Shown here: piece after piece, positions 54,548 to 62,967 of the stretch | Numbering within the stretch: the first letter of the stretch is position 1 | Layout of the letters: every line of letters starts with the position of its first letter | Source of the DNA: CAIKMD01 sp963729935 | Lineage (GTDB): Bacteria > Pseudomonadota > Alphaproteobacteria > ATCC43930 > CGMCC-115725 | Assembly (NCBI GenBank): GCA_963729935.1 | Contig: CAVSPW010000004.1 | Span: 248,001-312,000 of the forward strand | DNA: 64,000 nt | Direction: 5' to 3' | The notes under the pieces: model-generated | Told to the model about the DNA's origin: nothing | The model's input: the letters and a program-made list of their open reading frames with translations, nothing else | Databases searched by the model: none | Program-made: the position numbers and the translations under genes

Positions 54548-55849
54548 ATGACCCCATCGAAGCCCGCTCTCGCCAATGCCGACCGCTTCTTCGCCGGATC
54601 GCTCGCCGAAGTCGATCCCGAAGTCTCGGCGGCGATCGGCAAGGAGCTCGAGCGGCAGCGCGACACGATCGAGCTGATCGCGTCCGAGAACATGGTCTCG
54701 CGCGCGGTTCTCGAAGCGCAGGGCTCGGTGCTGACCAACAAATACGCCGAGGGCTATCCCGGGCGGCGCTACTATGGCGGCTGCGAATTCGTCGACATCG
54801 CCGAGCAACTGGCGATCGACCGCGCCAAGCGGCTGTTCGAATGCAATTTCGCCAATGTCCAGGCCCATTCGGGCTCCCAGGCCAATCAGGCGGTCATGCT
54901 GGCGCTCCTCAAGCCGGGCGACACGATCATGGGCATGTCGCTCGCGGCGGGCGGTCACTTGACGCATGGCGCGCCGCCCAATCTCTCGGGCAAATGGTTC
55001 CACGCGATCCCTTACGGCGTGCGCCGCGAGGATGCGCTCATCGACTATGACGAGGTCGAGCGCCTGGCCAAGGCGGAACGGCCGAAGCTCATCATCGCCG
55101 GCGGCTCGGCCTATCCGCGCATCATCGATTTCGCGCGCTTCCGCCGCATCGCCGACGAGGTGGGCGCCTTCCTCATGGTCGACATGGCGCATTTCGCCGG
55201 GCTCGTCGCGGGCGGCGTCCATCCGAGCCCGCTGCCGCACGCGCATGTGGTCACGACCACGACCCACAAGACCTTGCGCGGTCCGCGCGGCGGCATGATT
55301 CTGTGCAACGACGAGGATATCGGCAAGAAGATAAACAGCGCCATCTTCCCCGGCCTGCAAGGCGGCCCGTTGATGCATGTGATCGCGGCCAAGGCGGTGA
55401 TGCTGGGCGAGGCGCTGCGGCCCGAATTCAAGCTCTATGCCCGCGCCGTCGCCGAGAATGCGAAAGCCCTGGCGGCGACCCTGGTCGATCGTGGGCTCGC
55501 GATCGTCTCGGGCGGAACCGATACGCATTTGATGCTCGTCGATCTCCGGCCCAAGCAACTGACCGGCAAGGCCGCCGAGATCGCCCTGGAGCGCGCCGGC
55601 ATCACCTGCAACAAGAACGGCATCCCGTTCGATCCGGAGAAGCCGACCGTGACCTCGGGCGTCCGCCTGGGCAGCCCGGCGGGCACGACGCGCGGCTTCG
55701 GCCTGGCCGAGTTCCGGCAGATCGGCGCGCTCATCGCCGACGTGCTCGATGGGCTTCACGCCAACGGCGACAACAATGAGGCGGTCGAGACGGCGGTGCG
55801 GCGCAAGGTCGAAGCGCTTTGCGCCGCTTTTCCGGTCTATTCCGCCTGA
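54548..55849 (+). CDS. glyA: GlyA, serine hydroxymethyltransferase
   Basis: A 433-residue PLP enzyme converting serine and THF to glycine and methylene-THF. ELIASENMVSRAVLEAQGSVLTNKYAEGYPGRRYYGGCE is the classic N-terminus; PLP Lys lies in VTTTTHKTLRGPRGG; the DMAHFAGLVAGGVHPSP strand is intact. ATG at 54548 gives MTPSKPALANADRFF; the longer open frame overlaps rpiB out of phase. It supplies one-carbon units next to the riboflavin genes. Confidence 0.97.
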   Translation: MTPSKPALANADRFFAGSLAEVDPEVSAAIGKELERQRDTIELIASENMVSRAVLEAQGSVLTNKYAEGYPGRRYYGGCEFVDIAEQLAIDRAKRLFECNFANVQAHSGSQANQAVMLALLKPGDTIMGMSLAAGGHLTHGAPPNLSGKWFHAIPYGVRREDALIDYDEVERLAKAERPKLIIAGGSAYPRIIDFARFRRIADEVGAFLMVDMAHFAGLVAGGVHPSPLPHAHVVTTTTHKTLRGPRGGMILCNDEDIGKKINSAIFPGLQGGPLMHVIAAKAVMLGEALRPEFKLYARAVAENAKALAATLVDRGLAIVSGGTDTHLMLVDLRPKQLTGKAAEIALERAGITCNKNGIPFDPEKPTVTSGVRLGSPAGTTRGFGLAEFRQIGALIADVLDGLHANGDNNEAVETAVRRKVEALCAAFPVYSA

Positions 55850-55873
55850 AGCGCGGGGAGGGGGAGAGGTAAG

Positions 55874-56338
55874 ATGCGGTGCCCGTTTTGCGGAACCGAG
55901 GATACGCAGGTCAAGGATTCGCGGCCGACGGAAGACAACGCCGCGATCCGGCGGCGGCGGCTTTGCCCCAATTGCGCCGCGCGCTTCACCACTTTCGAGC
56001 GCGTGCAGCTGCGCGAGCTCACCGTGGTCAAGAAGAATGCCCAGCGCGAACCCTTCGATCGCGACAAGCTCGCGCGCTCGATCTACATTTCGCTGCGCAA
56101 GCGGCCGGTCGAGCCCGAGCGCGTCGAGCGCGTGATCAATTCGATCGTGCGCCAGCTGGAAAGCTCGGGCGAAAGCGAGATCCCGAGCGATGTGATCGGC
56201 GAGTTGGTGATGGAGGCTTTGGCGACGCTCGATCAGGTCGCCTATGTCCGCTTCGCGTCGGTTTACCGCAACTTCCGCGAGGCCAAGGATTTCGGCGAAT
56301 TCATCGGGCGAATTCGCGCCGATGCCGATAACGACTGA
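55874..56338 (+). CDS. nrdR: NrdR, transcriptional repressor of ribonucleotide reductase genes
   Basis: A 154-residue regulator with an N-terminal zinc ribbon (CPFC ... RRRRLCPNC) and an ATP-cone domain (VVKKNAQREPFDRDKLARSIY; RQLESSGESEIPSDVIGELVMEAL). It binds NrdR boxes at nrd promoters in response to nucleotide pools. GGGGAGAGG precedes the ATG. Its place just upstream of ribD is widespread in proteobacteria and Gram-positives. Confidence 0.97.
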   Translation: MRCPFCGTEDTQVKDSRPTEDNAAIRRRRLCPNCAARFTTFERVQLRELTVVKKNAQREPFDRDKLARSIYISLRKRPVEPERVERVINSIVRQLESSGESEIPSDVIGELVMEALATLDQVAYVRFASVYRNFREAKDFGEFIGRIRADADND

Positions 56339-56343
56339 CAGCG

Positions 56344-57441
56344 ATGAATGACGGCCACTTCATGCGGGCAGCGCTGACCTTGGCGCGTCGCGGCCTCGGC
56401 ACGGTGTGGCCCAATCCGACGGTCGGCTGCGTTCTCGTCAAGGATGGCGAGGTGGTCGGGCGGGGCTGGACCCAGCCCGGGGGAAGGCCGCACGGCGAGA
56501 CCGAGGCGCTAAGTCGCGCGGCCTCGCTTGCCGTGGGCGCCACCGCTTATGTCAGTCTCGAGCCATGCTGTCATCACGGCAAGACGCCGCCTTGTACCGA
56601 CGCGCTGATCGCGGCCGGGATCGCCCGCGCGGTCGTGGCAATCGAGGATCCGGATCCGCGCGTCGCCGGCCGCGGCATCGCGCTCTTGCGCGAGGCCGGC
56701 ATCGCGGTCGATGCCGGTCTCATGGCCGACGAGGCCGCCTCGATCAATGCCGGTTTCTTCATGCGCCTGGCCCAGGGGCGCCCGCTCGTGACCTTGAAGC
56801 TCGCGACCACGCTCGACGGCAAGATCGCCACGGCGACCGGCGAAAGCCGCTGGATTACCGGCGAGCCCGCGCGCAACCGCGCCCATCTGCTGCGCGCGAC
56901 GCATGATGCGGTGATGGTCGGCGCGGCGACGGTCGTCGCCGACGATCCGCTGCTCACCTGCCGTCTGCCCGGTGTCACCGGGCGCGATCCCGTCAGGATC
57001 GTCGTGGACGGCAGTCTGCGGGTCCCGCTCACCGCAAAGCTCGTGGCCCAGGCAAAGGACGTGCCGACCTGGATGATCCACCGCCGCGGCGTCGAAGCGG
57101 CGCGGCGCCAGGCGTTTCTCGATTGCGGCGTCGAGCTGATCGAGGTGCCGTTCTCGAAGACGTCGGAGATGGATCTCGGGGTCGCCTTGGCCGAGCTGGG
57201 CAAGCGCGGCCTGACGCGCATTCTCGTCGAAGGCGGGGCGCGGCTTGCCGGCGCGCTGCTCGAAGCCGATCTGGTCGACCGCCTTGCCTGGTTCCAGGCG
57301 CCCATCTTGCTCGGCGGCGATGCGCTGCCGGCGGTCGAGGCCTTCGGCGTGACGGCGCTTTCGGGCGCCCGCCGCTTCAAGCGGCTTGCGATCGAGACCT
57401 ATGGCGAGGACGTGCTTGAAACCCTGACGCGAGCGGCGTGA
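56344..57441 (+). CDS. ribD: RibD, bifunctional riboflavin deaminase/reductase
   Basis: A 365-residue two-domain enzyme for steps two and three after GTP cyclohydrolase II. The N-terminal deaminase has zinc ligands in PHGETEAL and LEPCCHHGKTPPC; the C-terminal reductase domain begins near LVTLKLATTLDGKIAT, with the SRWITGEPARNRAHLLRATHDAVMVG and ILVEGGARLAGALLE NADPH segments. It starts 5 bases after nrdR and ends 1 base before the riboflavin synthase gene, so the rib operon is tightly packed here. Confidence 0.97.
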   Translation: MNDGHFMRAALTLARRGLGTVWPNPTVGCVLVKDGEVVGRGWTQPGGRPHGETEALSRAASLAVGATAYVSLEPCCHHGKTPPCTDALIAAGIARAVVAIEDPDPRVAGRGIALLREAGIAVDAGLMADEAASINAGFFMRLAQGRPLVTLKLATTLDGKIATATGESRWITGEPARNRAHLLRATHDAVMVGAATVVADDPLLTCRLPGVTGRDPVRIVVDGSLRVPLTAKLVAQAKDVPTWMIHRRGVEAARRQAFLDCGVELIEVPFSKTSEMDLGVALAELGKRGLTRILVEGGARLAGALLEADLVDRLAWFQAPILLGGDALPAVEAFGVTALSGARRFKRLAIETYGEDVLETLTRAA

Positions 57442-57442
57442 G

Positions 57443-58036
57443 ATGTTCACCGGGATCATCACCGATATCGGCGTGCTGCGCGAGATCCGCGCCGGCGGCG
57501 ACACGACTTTCGTCATCGGGACCGCGCTCGACACGCGCGATCTGGCGCTCGGCGCCTCGGTCGCCTGCGCCGGGGTCTGCCTAACCGTGATCGATCGTGA
57601 AGGTGATTGGTTCGCGGTCCAGGCCTCGGCGGAGACCTTGGCGCGCTCGACGCTCAAGAATTGGCGCGTCGGGACACGGATCAATCTGGAGCGCGCGCTC
57701 AAGGCCGGCGACGAACTCGGCGGGCATCTCGTGTCGGGCCATGTCGACGCCACGGCCGAGATCGTCGAGCGGCGCGCGGAAGGGGATTCGCAGCGCTTTT
57801 CCTTTCGCGTGCCGGACGCCTTTGCCGCGGCGATCGCGCCGAAGGGATCGGTGGCTCTGGACGGGGTCTCTTTGACCGTCAACGAGGTCCAGGGCAACCG
57901 CTTCGGCGTCAATATCATCCCGCACACCTTGGCGCATACGACGTTCGGGGATGCGAAGCCGGGTGACCAGGTCAATTTCGAGCTCGATGCGCTGGCGCGC
58001 TATGTGGCGCGGCTATTGGGCAAAACGATCGGTTGA
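57443..58036 (+). CDS. ribE: RibE, riboflavin synthase alpha subunit
   Basis: A 197-residue enzyme built of two similar lumazine-binding beta barrels (MFTGIITDIGVLREIR and GGHLVSGHVDATAEIVERR). VACAGVCLTVI and VALDGVSLTVNEVQGNRFGVNIIPHTLAHTTF carry the substrate-binding residues. It dismutates two 6,7-dimethyl-8-ribityllumazine molecules to riboflavin. A 118-base gap with a structured hairpin follows before ribBA. Confidence 0.96.
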   Translation: MFTGIITDIGVLREIRAGGDTTFVIGTALDTRDLALGASVACAGVCLTVIDREGDWFAVQASAETLARSTLKNWRVGTRINLERALKAGDELGGHLVSGHVDATAEIVERRAEGDSQRFSFRVPDAFAAAIAPKGSVALDGVSLTVNEVQGNRFGVNIIPHTLAHTTFGDAKPGDQVNFELDALARYVARLLGKTIG

Positions 58037-58081
58037 TCGGGATCATCGAAGGCCATTGCCGTCGAGGTTAAGGCCCGAATT

Positions 58082-58136
58082 GAGCGTGACCCGAGGGTTT
58101 GCCGCAGGCTATAACCCCGGTAAACCCGTTACGCTC
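58082..58136 (+). promoter_or_regulatory. Structured RNA leader (two stacked 9-bp helices) before ribBA
   Basis: Outer helix: GAGCGTGAC (58082-58090) pairs with GTTACGCTC (58128-58136), one G-U. Bulge CCGA on the 5' side only. Inner helix: GGGTTTGCC (58095-58103) pairs with GGTAAACCC (58119-58127), one G-U. Loop of 15 bases. The structure ends 5 bases before AGAAGG and 18 bases before the ribBA ATG. It lacks the conserved blocks of the FMN (RFN) riboswitch and has no U-tract. It may control translation of ribBA; role unproven. Confidence 0.55.
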
Positions 58137-58154
58137 TGGGCAGAAGGTTAATAT

Positions 58155-59267
58155 ATGAGTTTCGTCGAGATCATATCGCCGATCGAGGAGATCATCGAAG
58201 AGGCCCGCAACGGCCGGATGTTCATCCTGGTCGACGACGAGGACCGCGAGAACGAAGGCGATCTGGTGATCCCGGCGCAGATGGCGACGCCCGCGGCGAT
58301 CAACTTCATGGCCAAGCACGGACGCGGCCTGATCTGTCTCGCTTTGCCGCGCGACCGGGTCGAGCAGCTCAAACTCCCCTTGATGGCGCAGCATAATGCG
58401 ACGCGGCTGCAAACCGCCTTCACGGTTTCGATCGAGGCGAAGGACGGCGTCACCACCGGTATTTCGGCGCCGGACCGCGCGCGCACCATCGCGGTCGCGA
58501 TCGACCCGACCAAGGGCCCGGACGATCTGGTCACGCCGGGCCACGTCTTTCCGTTGATGGCGCGCGACGGGGGTGTTCTCGTGCGCACGGGCCACACCGA
58601 AGCCGCGGTCGACATCGCGCGCCTCGCCGGCCTCAATCCCTCGGGCGTGATCTGCGAGATCATGAACGATGATGGGACGATGGCGCGCCGTCCCGAGCTG
58701 ATCGCTTTCGCCCAGCTCCACGGCCTCAAGGTCGCGACCATCGCCGATCTCATCGCCTATCGCCTGCGCCACGACCGCATCGTCGAGCGCAAGATCGAGA
58801 CCCGCTTCACCAGCCGCTTCGGCGGCGAATGGAAGCTTTACATTTATGCGAGCAAGACCCCTTACGCCGAGCATATCGCGCTCGTCAAAGGCGACATCGC
58901 CTCGGGCGGTCCGGTGATGACGCGCATGCACGCCATCAACATGCTCGACGACGCCTTCGGCAATACCGGCGATCGCGCCGGGGTTCTGCGCGCGGTGATG
59001 CTGATGATTGCGAAGGAGGGGCGCGGCGTCGTGATCGCGATCCGCGAGCCGACCTTGACCATCCTGTCGGATCGCGTGCGCAACATGATGCAGGGCGAGA
59101 GCTTCGTCCCGGCCTTGCGCGATTACGGCATCGGCGCCCAGATCCTGCTCGATCTCGGCGTGCACGAGATGATCCTGCTCTCGAACACCGAGCGCACCAT
59201 CGTCGCGCTCGAAGGCTACGGCCTCAACGCGGTCGAGCGGCGCGCGATCGTCGCGCCGGAGGGCTGA
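58155..59267 (+). CDS. ribB: RibBA-type protein: active RibB domain, degenerate RibA domain
   Basis: A 370-residue protein. The N-terminal 200 residues are a complete 3,4-dihydroxy-2-butanone 4-phosphate synthase: LVDDEDRENEGDLVIPAQ (acidic active site), TGISAPDRARTI and LVRTGHTEAAVDIARLAG. The C-terminal half follows the GTP cyclohydrolase II fold (VKGDIASGGPVMTRMHAINML, YGIGAQILLDLGVHEMILLSN), but the zinc-binding Cys-x10-Cys-x-Cys is gone: the segment reads RMHAINMLDDAFGNTGDRAG. So only RibB activity is expected, and a separate RibA must exist elsewhere. Such hybrids are known in alphaproteobacteria. Confidence 0.93.
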   Translation: MSFVEIISPIEEIIEEARNGRMFILVDDEDRENEGDLVIPAQMATPAAINFMAKHGRGLICLALPRDRVEQLKLPLMAQHNATRLQTAFTVSIEAKDGVTTGISAPDRARTIAVAIDPTKGPDDLVTPGHVFPLMARDGGVLVRTGHTEAAVDIARLAGLNPSGVICEIMNDDGTMARRPELIAFAQLHGLKVATIADLIAYRLRHDRIVERKIETRFTSRFGGEWKLYIYASKTPYAEHIALVKGDIASGGPVMTRMHAINMLDDAFGNTGDRAGVLRAVMLMIAKEGRGVVIAIREPTLTILSDRVRNMMQGESFVPALRDYGIGAQILLDLGVHEMILLSNTERTIVALEGYGLNAVERRAIVAPEG

Positions 59268-59268
59268 G

Positions 59269-59712
59269 ATGGCGCCGCCGCGCATCCTGATCGTCGAGGC
59301 GCGCTATTACGCGCATGTCTCGGACGAGTTGCTGAAAGGCGCGAAATCCGCGCTGGAAGAGGCGCAGGCACGGTATGAGGTCGTGACCGTGCCCGGCGCG
59401 TTCGAGATCCCGGCCGCGATCCGGTTCGCCGCGACCGCCAAGAACCCCTATGACGGATACGTCGCGCTGGGGTGCGTCATTCGCGGCGAGACAACGCATT
59501 ACGAGCATGTCTGCACCGAGAGCGCACACGGGCTGCAAAGCCTGGCGCTCGAGCATCATCTTGCCATCGGCTTCGGCATTCTGACGGTCGAAAACGAGGA
59601 GCAGGCGCTGGCGCGCGCGCGCGTCGACAAGCGCGACAAAGGCGGCGAGGCGGCGAAAGCTTGCCTCGCCATGGTCGAATTGAAGCGCCGTTTCGGCTTG
59701 GCGACGGGATGA
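59269..59712 (+). CDS. ribH: RibH, 6,7-dimethyl-8-ribityllumazine synthase
   Basis: A 147-residue lumazine synthase, condensing the RibB and RibD products. ILIVEARYYAHVSDELLKGA, VPGAFEIPAAIRFAA, LGCVIRGETTHYEHVC (with the catalytic His region) and GFGILTVENEEQALARA are all present. It starts 1 base after ribBA and overlaps nusB by four bases (ATGA). Confidence 0.97.
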   Translation: MAPPRILIVEARYYAHVSDELLKGAKSALEEAQARYEVVTVPGAFEIPAAIRFAATAKNPYDGYVALGCVIRGETTHYEHVCTESAHGLQSLALEHHLAIGFGILTVENEEQALARARVDKRDKGGEAAKACLAMVELKRRFGLATG

Positions 59713-60233
59713 TCCCGCCGCGCGAGATCAAACAATCGAGCCCGGCCGAGCCCGGCCGGCGGCGCACGGCTGCCCGGCTTGCAGCGGTTCAGGCGCTTTA
59801 TCAGATCGAAGTGACGGGCGCCTCGCCCGCCAACGCGGTGGGCGAATTCCTGAAACATCAGCTCGGCGTTCAAGGTGAAGGCGAGAATTTCGGCGCGGCC
59901 GATGAAGACCTCTTCGCGGATCTGGTCGAAGGCACTTGCGCGCGTCGCGAGGAACTCGATCGCCACATCGCCGCGGCGCTCACGCCCGATTGGCCGCTCG
60001 AGCGGCTCGAGATCATCCTGCGGGCCATTCTGCGCGCGGGAGCGTACGAGCTGCTTGCCCGCCCGGCCGTGCCGGCGCGCGTCGCGATCAGCGAATATCT
60101 CGACATCGCGCATGCCTTCTTCGCGGGCAAGGAGCCCGGACTTATCAATGGCGTCCTCGATCGCCTCGCCCGGACGCTCCGGCCCGAGGGGTTGCGCGGA
60201 GGAGACGGTGGCAGCGGCGCCGCATCTCGGTGA
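59709..60233 (+). CDS. nusB: NusB, transcription antitermination factor
   Basis: A 174-residue all-helical RNA-binding protein of the rRNA antitermination complex. RRTAARLAAVQALYQIEVTG is the Arg-rich RNA-binding first helix; WPLERLEIILRAILRAGAYELL and PARVAISEYLDIAHAFFAGKEPGLINGVLDRLA are the family core. The start is the ATG overlapping the ribH stop; the frame reaches farther upstream as a shadow of ribH. thiL overlaps its end by 26 bases. Confidence 0.95.
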   Translation: MIPPREIKQSSPAEPGRRRTAARLAAVQALYQIEVTGASPANAVGEFLKHQLGVQGEGENFGAADEDLFADLVEGTCARREELDRHIAAALTPDWPLERLEIILRAILRAGAYELLARPAVPARVAISEYLDIAHAFFAGKEPGLINGVLDRLARTLRPEGLRGGDGGSGAASR

Positions 60234-61191
60234 GTTCGAGCGCATCGCGCGGTTTTTCGCGCCGCTCGCCGCGCCGGGCGGTTTGGGTCTCGTCGACGAT
60301 GTCGCGCTCATCGACGGTCCCGACGGCGATCAATACGCGGTCACGACGGATACCATCGTCGAGGGCGTCGATTACTTCTCCGACGATCCGCCGGGGCTCG
60401 TCGCGCAAAAGCTGTTGCGGGTCAATTTGTCGGATCTGGCGGCAAAGGGCGCGCGTCCCTTCGGCTACCTCCTGACGACGGTGCTGCCGCCCACGCGCGA
60501 CGAAGCCTGGCTCGAAGCCTTCACGGCAGGCTTGGCCGCCGATCAAGCGGAATACGGCATCGCGCTTCTGGGCGGCGACAGCTCGGCGACGCCGGGGCCG
60601 ACCACCTTGTCGGTCATGGCGATCGGCCGCGTCGCCCGAGGCAAGGCGGTGTTGCGCAGCGGCGCGCGGGCAGGCGACTACATCTATGTCTCGGGCACGA
60701 TCGGCGATGCGGCGCTCGGCCTCGCCGTGCTGAAGGGCGAGATCCGGGAGGTGAGCCCGGCCGATCGCGCTTTCTTGGTCGACCGCTATCACCTGCCGCG
60801 GCCGCGCCTCGCGCTCGGGCAGAAGCTGGTTGGCCTTGCCAGCGCGATGATCGACGTCTCCGATGGGCTGGTCGGCGATCTTAAGCATATTTGCACGGCA
60901 TCCGGCCTCGCCGCGTCGATCGGTTCCATTAATGTTCCGCTTTCGAAGTCTGCATATAATGTATTGAAAATACTTGATAATGGCTTGGAACGAATCCTCG
61001 GCGGCGGCGACGATTACGAGCTGCTTTTTACCTCTCATCCAGGGATGGCTCGTAAGATCGGCGCAGCGGTGCAGGAAGCGGGCGTGACGGTGACCTGCAT
61101 CGGCGCGATGGAGCCGGGCGAGGGGGTAAAGATCGTCGATGCCAAAGGACAGCCGATTCGCATCGACGTCGCTGGCTATTCGCACTTCTAG
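60208..61191 (+). CDS. thiL: ThiL, thiamine-monophosphate kinase
   Basis: A 327-residue kinase making thiamine diphosphate from the monophosphate. LGLVDDVALIDG and AVTTDTIVEGVDYFSDDPPGLVAQKLLRVNLSDLAAKGARP are the metal/ATP-binding regions of the PurM-like fold; GGDSSATPGPTTLSVMAIG and GGGDDYELLFT follow. The likely start is GTG at 60208, 7 bases after GGAGGA, giving VAAAPHLGEFERIARFF. Codons at about 60882-60995 are much more AT-rich than the rest of the gene. Confidence 0.94.
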   Translation: MAAAPHLGEFERIARFFAPLAAPGGLGLVDDVALIDGPDGDQYAVTTDTIVEGVDYFSDDPPGLVAQKLLRVNLSDLAAKGARPFGYLLTTVLPPTRDEAWLEAFTAGLAADQAEYGIALLGGDSSATPGPTTLSVMAIGRVARGKAVLRSGARAGDYIYVSGTIGDAALGLAVLKGEIREVSPADRAFLVDRYHLPRPRLALGQKLVGLASAMIDVSDGLVGDLKHICTASGLAASIGSINVPLSKSAYNVLKILDNGLERILGGGDDYELLFTSHPGMARKIGAAVQEAGVTVTCIGAMEPGEGVKIVDAKGQPIRIDVAGYSHF

Positions 61192-61606
61192 ATGGTTCGT
61201 CGTCGCGGCGCTCGGCGCCGCGCTCTTTGCTATTCCCGCGTATGCCGCCGAGCATGCGGAGGAAGGCAAAGGGTCTGCCGTTCCGAGCGGACCCGCCTAT
61301 GTCTGTTTCAACCCGATCTTCATTCCGATCATCGACCGAAACCGAGTCACGCAACAGGTCGGCATCACGCTGATGCTTCAACTCGTCCCGGGCGAGAATC
61401 AAGCGGATGTCGAAGCCAAGCGCTACCAATTGACCGATGCCTTCTTCCGCGATCTCTACGCCTTTTTCCAGGTCCGAGTCGGCTTTCGCGGCGGAATCAA
61501 TCAAGCCTATCTCAAAGCCAGGCTGCTGAAGACGGCAAGCCGCGTCGTCGGACCTAACGCCGTTCAGGAAGTCCTGATCGAGCAGTTCTTGACGCGGCCG
61601 AAATAA
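61139..61606 (+). CDS. Exported hypothetical protein, FliL-like C-terminal region
   Basis: A 155-residue frame overlapping the end of thiL by 53 bases. A basic N-terminus and a hydrophobic segment (WFVVAALGAALFAIPAYA-A) form a signal peptide or anchor. The mature part has QQVGITLMLQLVPGENQADVEAKRYQLTDAFFRDLYAFF and a C-terminal helix plus strand (AYLKARLLKTASRVVGPNAV, VLIEQFLTRPK), which resembles the layout of the FliL/stomatin-like domain of flagellar stator-associated proteins. Similar proteins occur at this locus in other Rhodospirillales from memory. Start is uncertain. Confidence 0.65.
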   Translation: MPKDSRFASTSLAIRTSRWFVVAALGAALFAIPAYAAEHAEEGKGSAVPSGPAYVCFNPIFIPIIDRNRVTQQVGITLMLQLVPGENQADVEAKRYQLTDAFFRDLYAFFQVRVGFRGGINQAYLKARLLKTASRVVGPNAVQEVLIEQFLTRPK

Positions 61607-61642
61607 TCGCTTCTTGGGCGTGCGTCGGCTTTCGCGCCGCGA

Positions 61643-62794
61643 TCACAACATAAAGTCGTGGCGGCGTTCCTGGCCGAGCATCACCTGGCCCCAATCGCGC
61701 GCATGCAGGGGCACGCTGTTGGTGATGTGCTGGCGCGCCGCGGTGATGTCGGCGACGATCCGGCCATAAGGATAATCGTCGTGCAGCCCCGAGGCGCCGG
61801 TCGCTTCGAGCAAACGATTGGCCGCGAAGCGGCAGCGCTCGGTATTGAGCGAGAGCTGATATTTCACCTGCAGGCGCTCCTCGATCGGCGGCACTTCGCC
61901 GCGCTGCGCATGCGCGGCAAGCCGCGCGAAATTGCGTGCCACCAGCACTTTCGCCTCGTCGATCGTGGTCGCCGCTTCGGCGCAGATGAAAGAGAGATCG
62001 GGGTCGGGCCGCGACGGCCCGCCGCGCGCGCGCAGCTCCGCGAGGAAGCGATCGAGCATTCCCTGCAACGCGCCTACGGCCGCATTGGCGACCCCGGCGG
62101 CAAAGACGAGGCCGAAGGGCAGGCGGTAGAGCGAAGAATGATTCGCCGCTTGTCCCGGCCCTTTGCAATCGAAGATCTCGGTCATGCGATGCGCGCGGTG
62201 CTTGGGGACGAACACGTCCTTGACGACGACGTCGTGGCTTCCGGTCGCCTTCAGTCCGGCGACGTGCCACGTGTCGACGATCTCGAAATCCCGTCGCGGC
62301 ACCAGCATCAGATAATCGCCCTCCGGCGGCGGCCCTGAGCCGCCGCCGAGGAGAGCCCAGCCCGCATGCGCACAGCCGCTCGCATAGCGCCACCGGCCGC
62401 TGAGGCGGAATCCGCCCTCGACCGGAATCGCCGCGCCCGAGCGTCGCAGCGCGCAGCAGACCAGGGTCGAATCGTCGCTTCCCCAGACTTCCGCGCCGGC
62501 GCGGTCGTCGAAGAGCGCCACCGCCCAGGGAATGATCCCCAATACGCCGACGAGCCAGGCGGTCGACATGTCGCCTTCGGCGACCGCCATTTCGGCCTCG
62601 TAGAGCACCGTGGGCGCCAATTCAAATCCGCCCCAGCGCTTGGGCTGCAATGCGCGGAAGACGCCTGCTTCCTTGAGCGCGGCAATGATCGATGGGGGCA
62701 CGCGGCGCTCTCGCGCGCCCTCGGCCGACGCCGCGGCGATCGCCGGAACCAAGGCGCACACGCGGCGCAGCATTTCAGTCGGATCGAAACCCAT
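61643..62794 (-). CDS. Acyl-CoA dehydrogenase-fold flavin monooxygenase (HpaB/HsaA-like)
   Basis: A 383-residue protein of the acyl-CoA dehydrogenase superfamily, group D hydroxylases (Acyl-CoA_dh_2). ERRVPPSIIAALKEAGVFRALQPKRWGG is the N-terminal pattern; STAWLVGVLGIIPWAVALF, GRWRYASGCAHAGWALLGG and WHVAGLKATGSHDVVVKDVFVP are the flavin/substrate segments; the C-terminus includes HDDYPYGRIVADITAARQHITNS, where a His replaces the usual Glu region of dehydrogenases. It probably hydroxylates a phenol or steroid ring using reduced flavin. ATG at 62794 is chosen; the upstream extension is not family-like. Confidence 0.86.
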   Translation of the reverse strand: MGFDPTEMLRRVCALVPAIAAASAEGARERRVPPSIIAALKEAGVFRALQPKRWGGFELAPTVLYEAEMAVAEGDMSTAWLVGVLGIIPWAVALFDDRAGAEVWGSDDSTLVCCALRRSGAAIPVEGGFRLSGRWRYASGCAHAGWALLGGGSGPPPEGDYLMLVPRRDFEIVDTWHVAGLKATGSHDVVVKDVFVPKHRAHRMTEIFDCKGPGQAANHSSLYRLPFGLVFAAGVANAAVGALQGMLDRFLAELRARGGPSRPDPDLSFICAEAATTIDEAKVLVARNFARLAAHAQRGEVPPIEERLQVKYQLSLNTERCRFAANRLLEATGASGLHDDYPYGRIVADITAARQHITNSVPLHARDWGQVMLGQERRHDFML

Positions 62795-62967
62795 GCCGGA
62801 TGGCCGCCTATCTCTGCCAAGCCTTTGAAAGACGCGATATCTCGTCGGTATTAAGTATAAGGCCCAACCGCGACGACGTACAATCCGGCGTTGCCTCGGC
62901 GGCGCGCATCTGGCATGGTCCGCGCGCTTTTTAAGCGGGATCAATTCTTGGGTAAAGGACAAGAGAA

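Noticed and set aside
58037..58154. FMN (RFN) riboswitch before ribBA
   Set aside because: The conserved RFN sequence blocks are not found; only the two-helix hairpin is present, so it is listed as an unclassified leader structure.
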